A DNA stretch of 64,000 nt from Arthrobacter sp. ZGTC412. GTDB taxonomy: Bacteria > Actinomycetota > Actinomycetes > Actinomycetales > Micrococcaceae. The position numbers were made by a program, and so were the translations under genes. Location of the stretch: assembly GCF_002929215.1 (NCBI RefSeq), contig NZ_PJII01000004.1, forward strand, positions 124,001 to 188,000. Direction: 5' to 3'. The notes beneath the pieces are model-generated. The model was not told the DNA's origin. It saw only the letters and a program-made list of their open reading frames with translations, and searched no databases. Every line of letters starts with the position of its first letter. Positions within the stretch are counted from its first letter, which is position 1. Below are positions 63,540-64,000 of this stretch, in pieces.

Positions 63540-64000
63540 CTAAGGGACGGTGATCACCGCGACGGCCTGCTGCGTGCCGTCCCGCAGTTCCACGCTCGAG
63601 ATACTGGTCAGCTGGATGGGCGTGGCTCCGGTAACCCTGACCCTGCCGCTCGGCGTGGCCGTCCAGGCGCAGGCGCGGTCCTCTCCGCCGGCGCGGTCCC
63701 GCACCCACAGCGACAACGTCCCGTCGGAGGGGAGGCTGCTGCCGTTCACGGCCAGCTCGGTTCCCCAGTTCTTCCGGGCCAGGTCGATGCTGAACTGCAG
63801 GCCGCCTCCGGACTGTACTGAATATGTGGCGTCCGGCTGCGCGGGCCGGTTCAGGAGCGGACCCACGGCCATCCCCACGGCGAGGCACGCTGCGGCGACC
63901 GCGCCTACCAGGGCCGCCCACCGCCGTCGTGCCTTACGACGGCGGTGCGCCAGTTCGGAGAGAAGGTGCACCGGGGCTCCGGCTGGAGGGGCGGGCGGCG
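63540..64000 (-). CDS. Membrane anti-sigma factor, RskA-like (partial, N-terminus off window)
   Basis: The frame runs from the right edge without a stop to 63540. A Pro/Ala-rich cytosolic part leads to one TM helix WAALVGAVAAACLAVGMAVGPLL, then an extracytoplasmic domain with ARKNWGTELAVNGSSLP and ATPSGRVRVTG, ending TQQAVAVITVP. This layout matches the C-terminal half of RskA/zinc-finger anti-sigma factors, whose sigma factor gene should lie just right of the window. GTG 63971 is only an internal start. Confidence 0.65.
   Translation of the reverse strand, partial: PPAPPAGAPVHLLSELAHRRRKARRRWAALVGAVAAACLAVGMAVGPLLNRPAQPDATYSVQSGGGLQFSIDLARKNWGTELAVNGSSLPSDGTLSLWVRDRAGGEDRACAWTATPSGRVRVTGATPIQLTSISSVELRDGTQQAVAVITVP

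Overview
The window is high-GC DNA with the gene content of a Micrococcaceae actinobacterium, most probably Arthrobacter or Pseudarthrobacter. This is inferred from the codon bias, from the DUF222, DUF3073 and septum-formation proteins, and from the HAIR element at clpB. I cannot name a species. I count about 66 genes on both strands, two of them broken. No tRNA, rRNA, CRISPR array, intact insertion sequence or prophage was seen, so the window is core and near-core chromosome with several small catabolic and transport modules.

Layout. 1-7.8 kb: cutC (3' end), nagA, a decayed DUF222 gene, a Rieske membrane protein, an ABM monooxygenase, glgX with a small membrane protein, a cupin, and a secreted protein. 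7.9-15 kb: the glyoxylate/allantoin operon hyi-glxR-gcl-glxK-allB with an orphan winged-helix protein. 15-18.5 kb: peroxiredoxin, MFS, GNAT and small unknown proteins. 18.7-23.9 kb: a response-regulator/PP2C phosphatase, a membrane glycosyltransferase, a STAS anti-anti-sigma and an RsbW-like kinase in one overlapping operon, facing a cytosolic histidine kinase. 24-28.3 kb: ureide genes uraD-uraH, then purF-purM. 28.3-34.8 kb: an Opp/Nik-type ABC importer with an embedded MFS transporter and a fused permease. 35-40.3 kb: DUF3073, septum-formation protein, clpB, YCII protein, secreted trypsin-like protease. 40.4-43.6 kb: modE-like-modA-B-C. 43.6-51.6 kb: an HD protein, a frameshifted comB, trpF, hutD, ferritin, a guanidine-III riboswitch with two SMR genes, a kinase, an aldo/keto reductase and an MBL hydrolase. 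51.6-64 kb: DEAD-box helicase, methyltransferase, MFS, Lrp/M20/MHS cluster, CynX-like MFS, trmB, DUF1206 protein and an anti-sigma factor cut by the window edge.

How genes work together. UraD and UraH finish the conversion of urate to allantoin. AllB opens allantoin, and Hyi, GlxR, Gcl and GlxK turn the resulting glyoxylate into glycerate phosphate. Both loci carry the same promoter architecture with a TTCC-N7-GGAA operator, so they look like one regulon although 11 kb apart. The 18.7-22.6 kb operon looks like a partner-switching circuit controlling, or co-expressed with, a processive polysaccharide synthase. The 28.4-34.7 kb operon resembles a metallophore or peptide import/export system with a Fur/Zur-like box at its promoter. 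The guanidine-III aptamer just upstream of two SMR genes predicts a heterodimeric guanidinium exporter.
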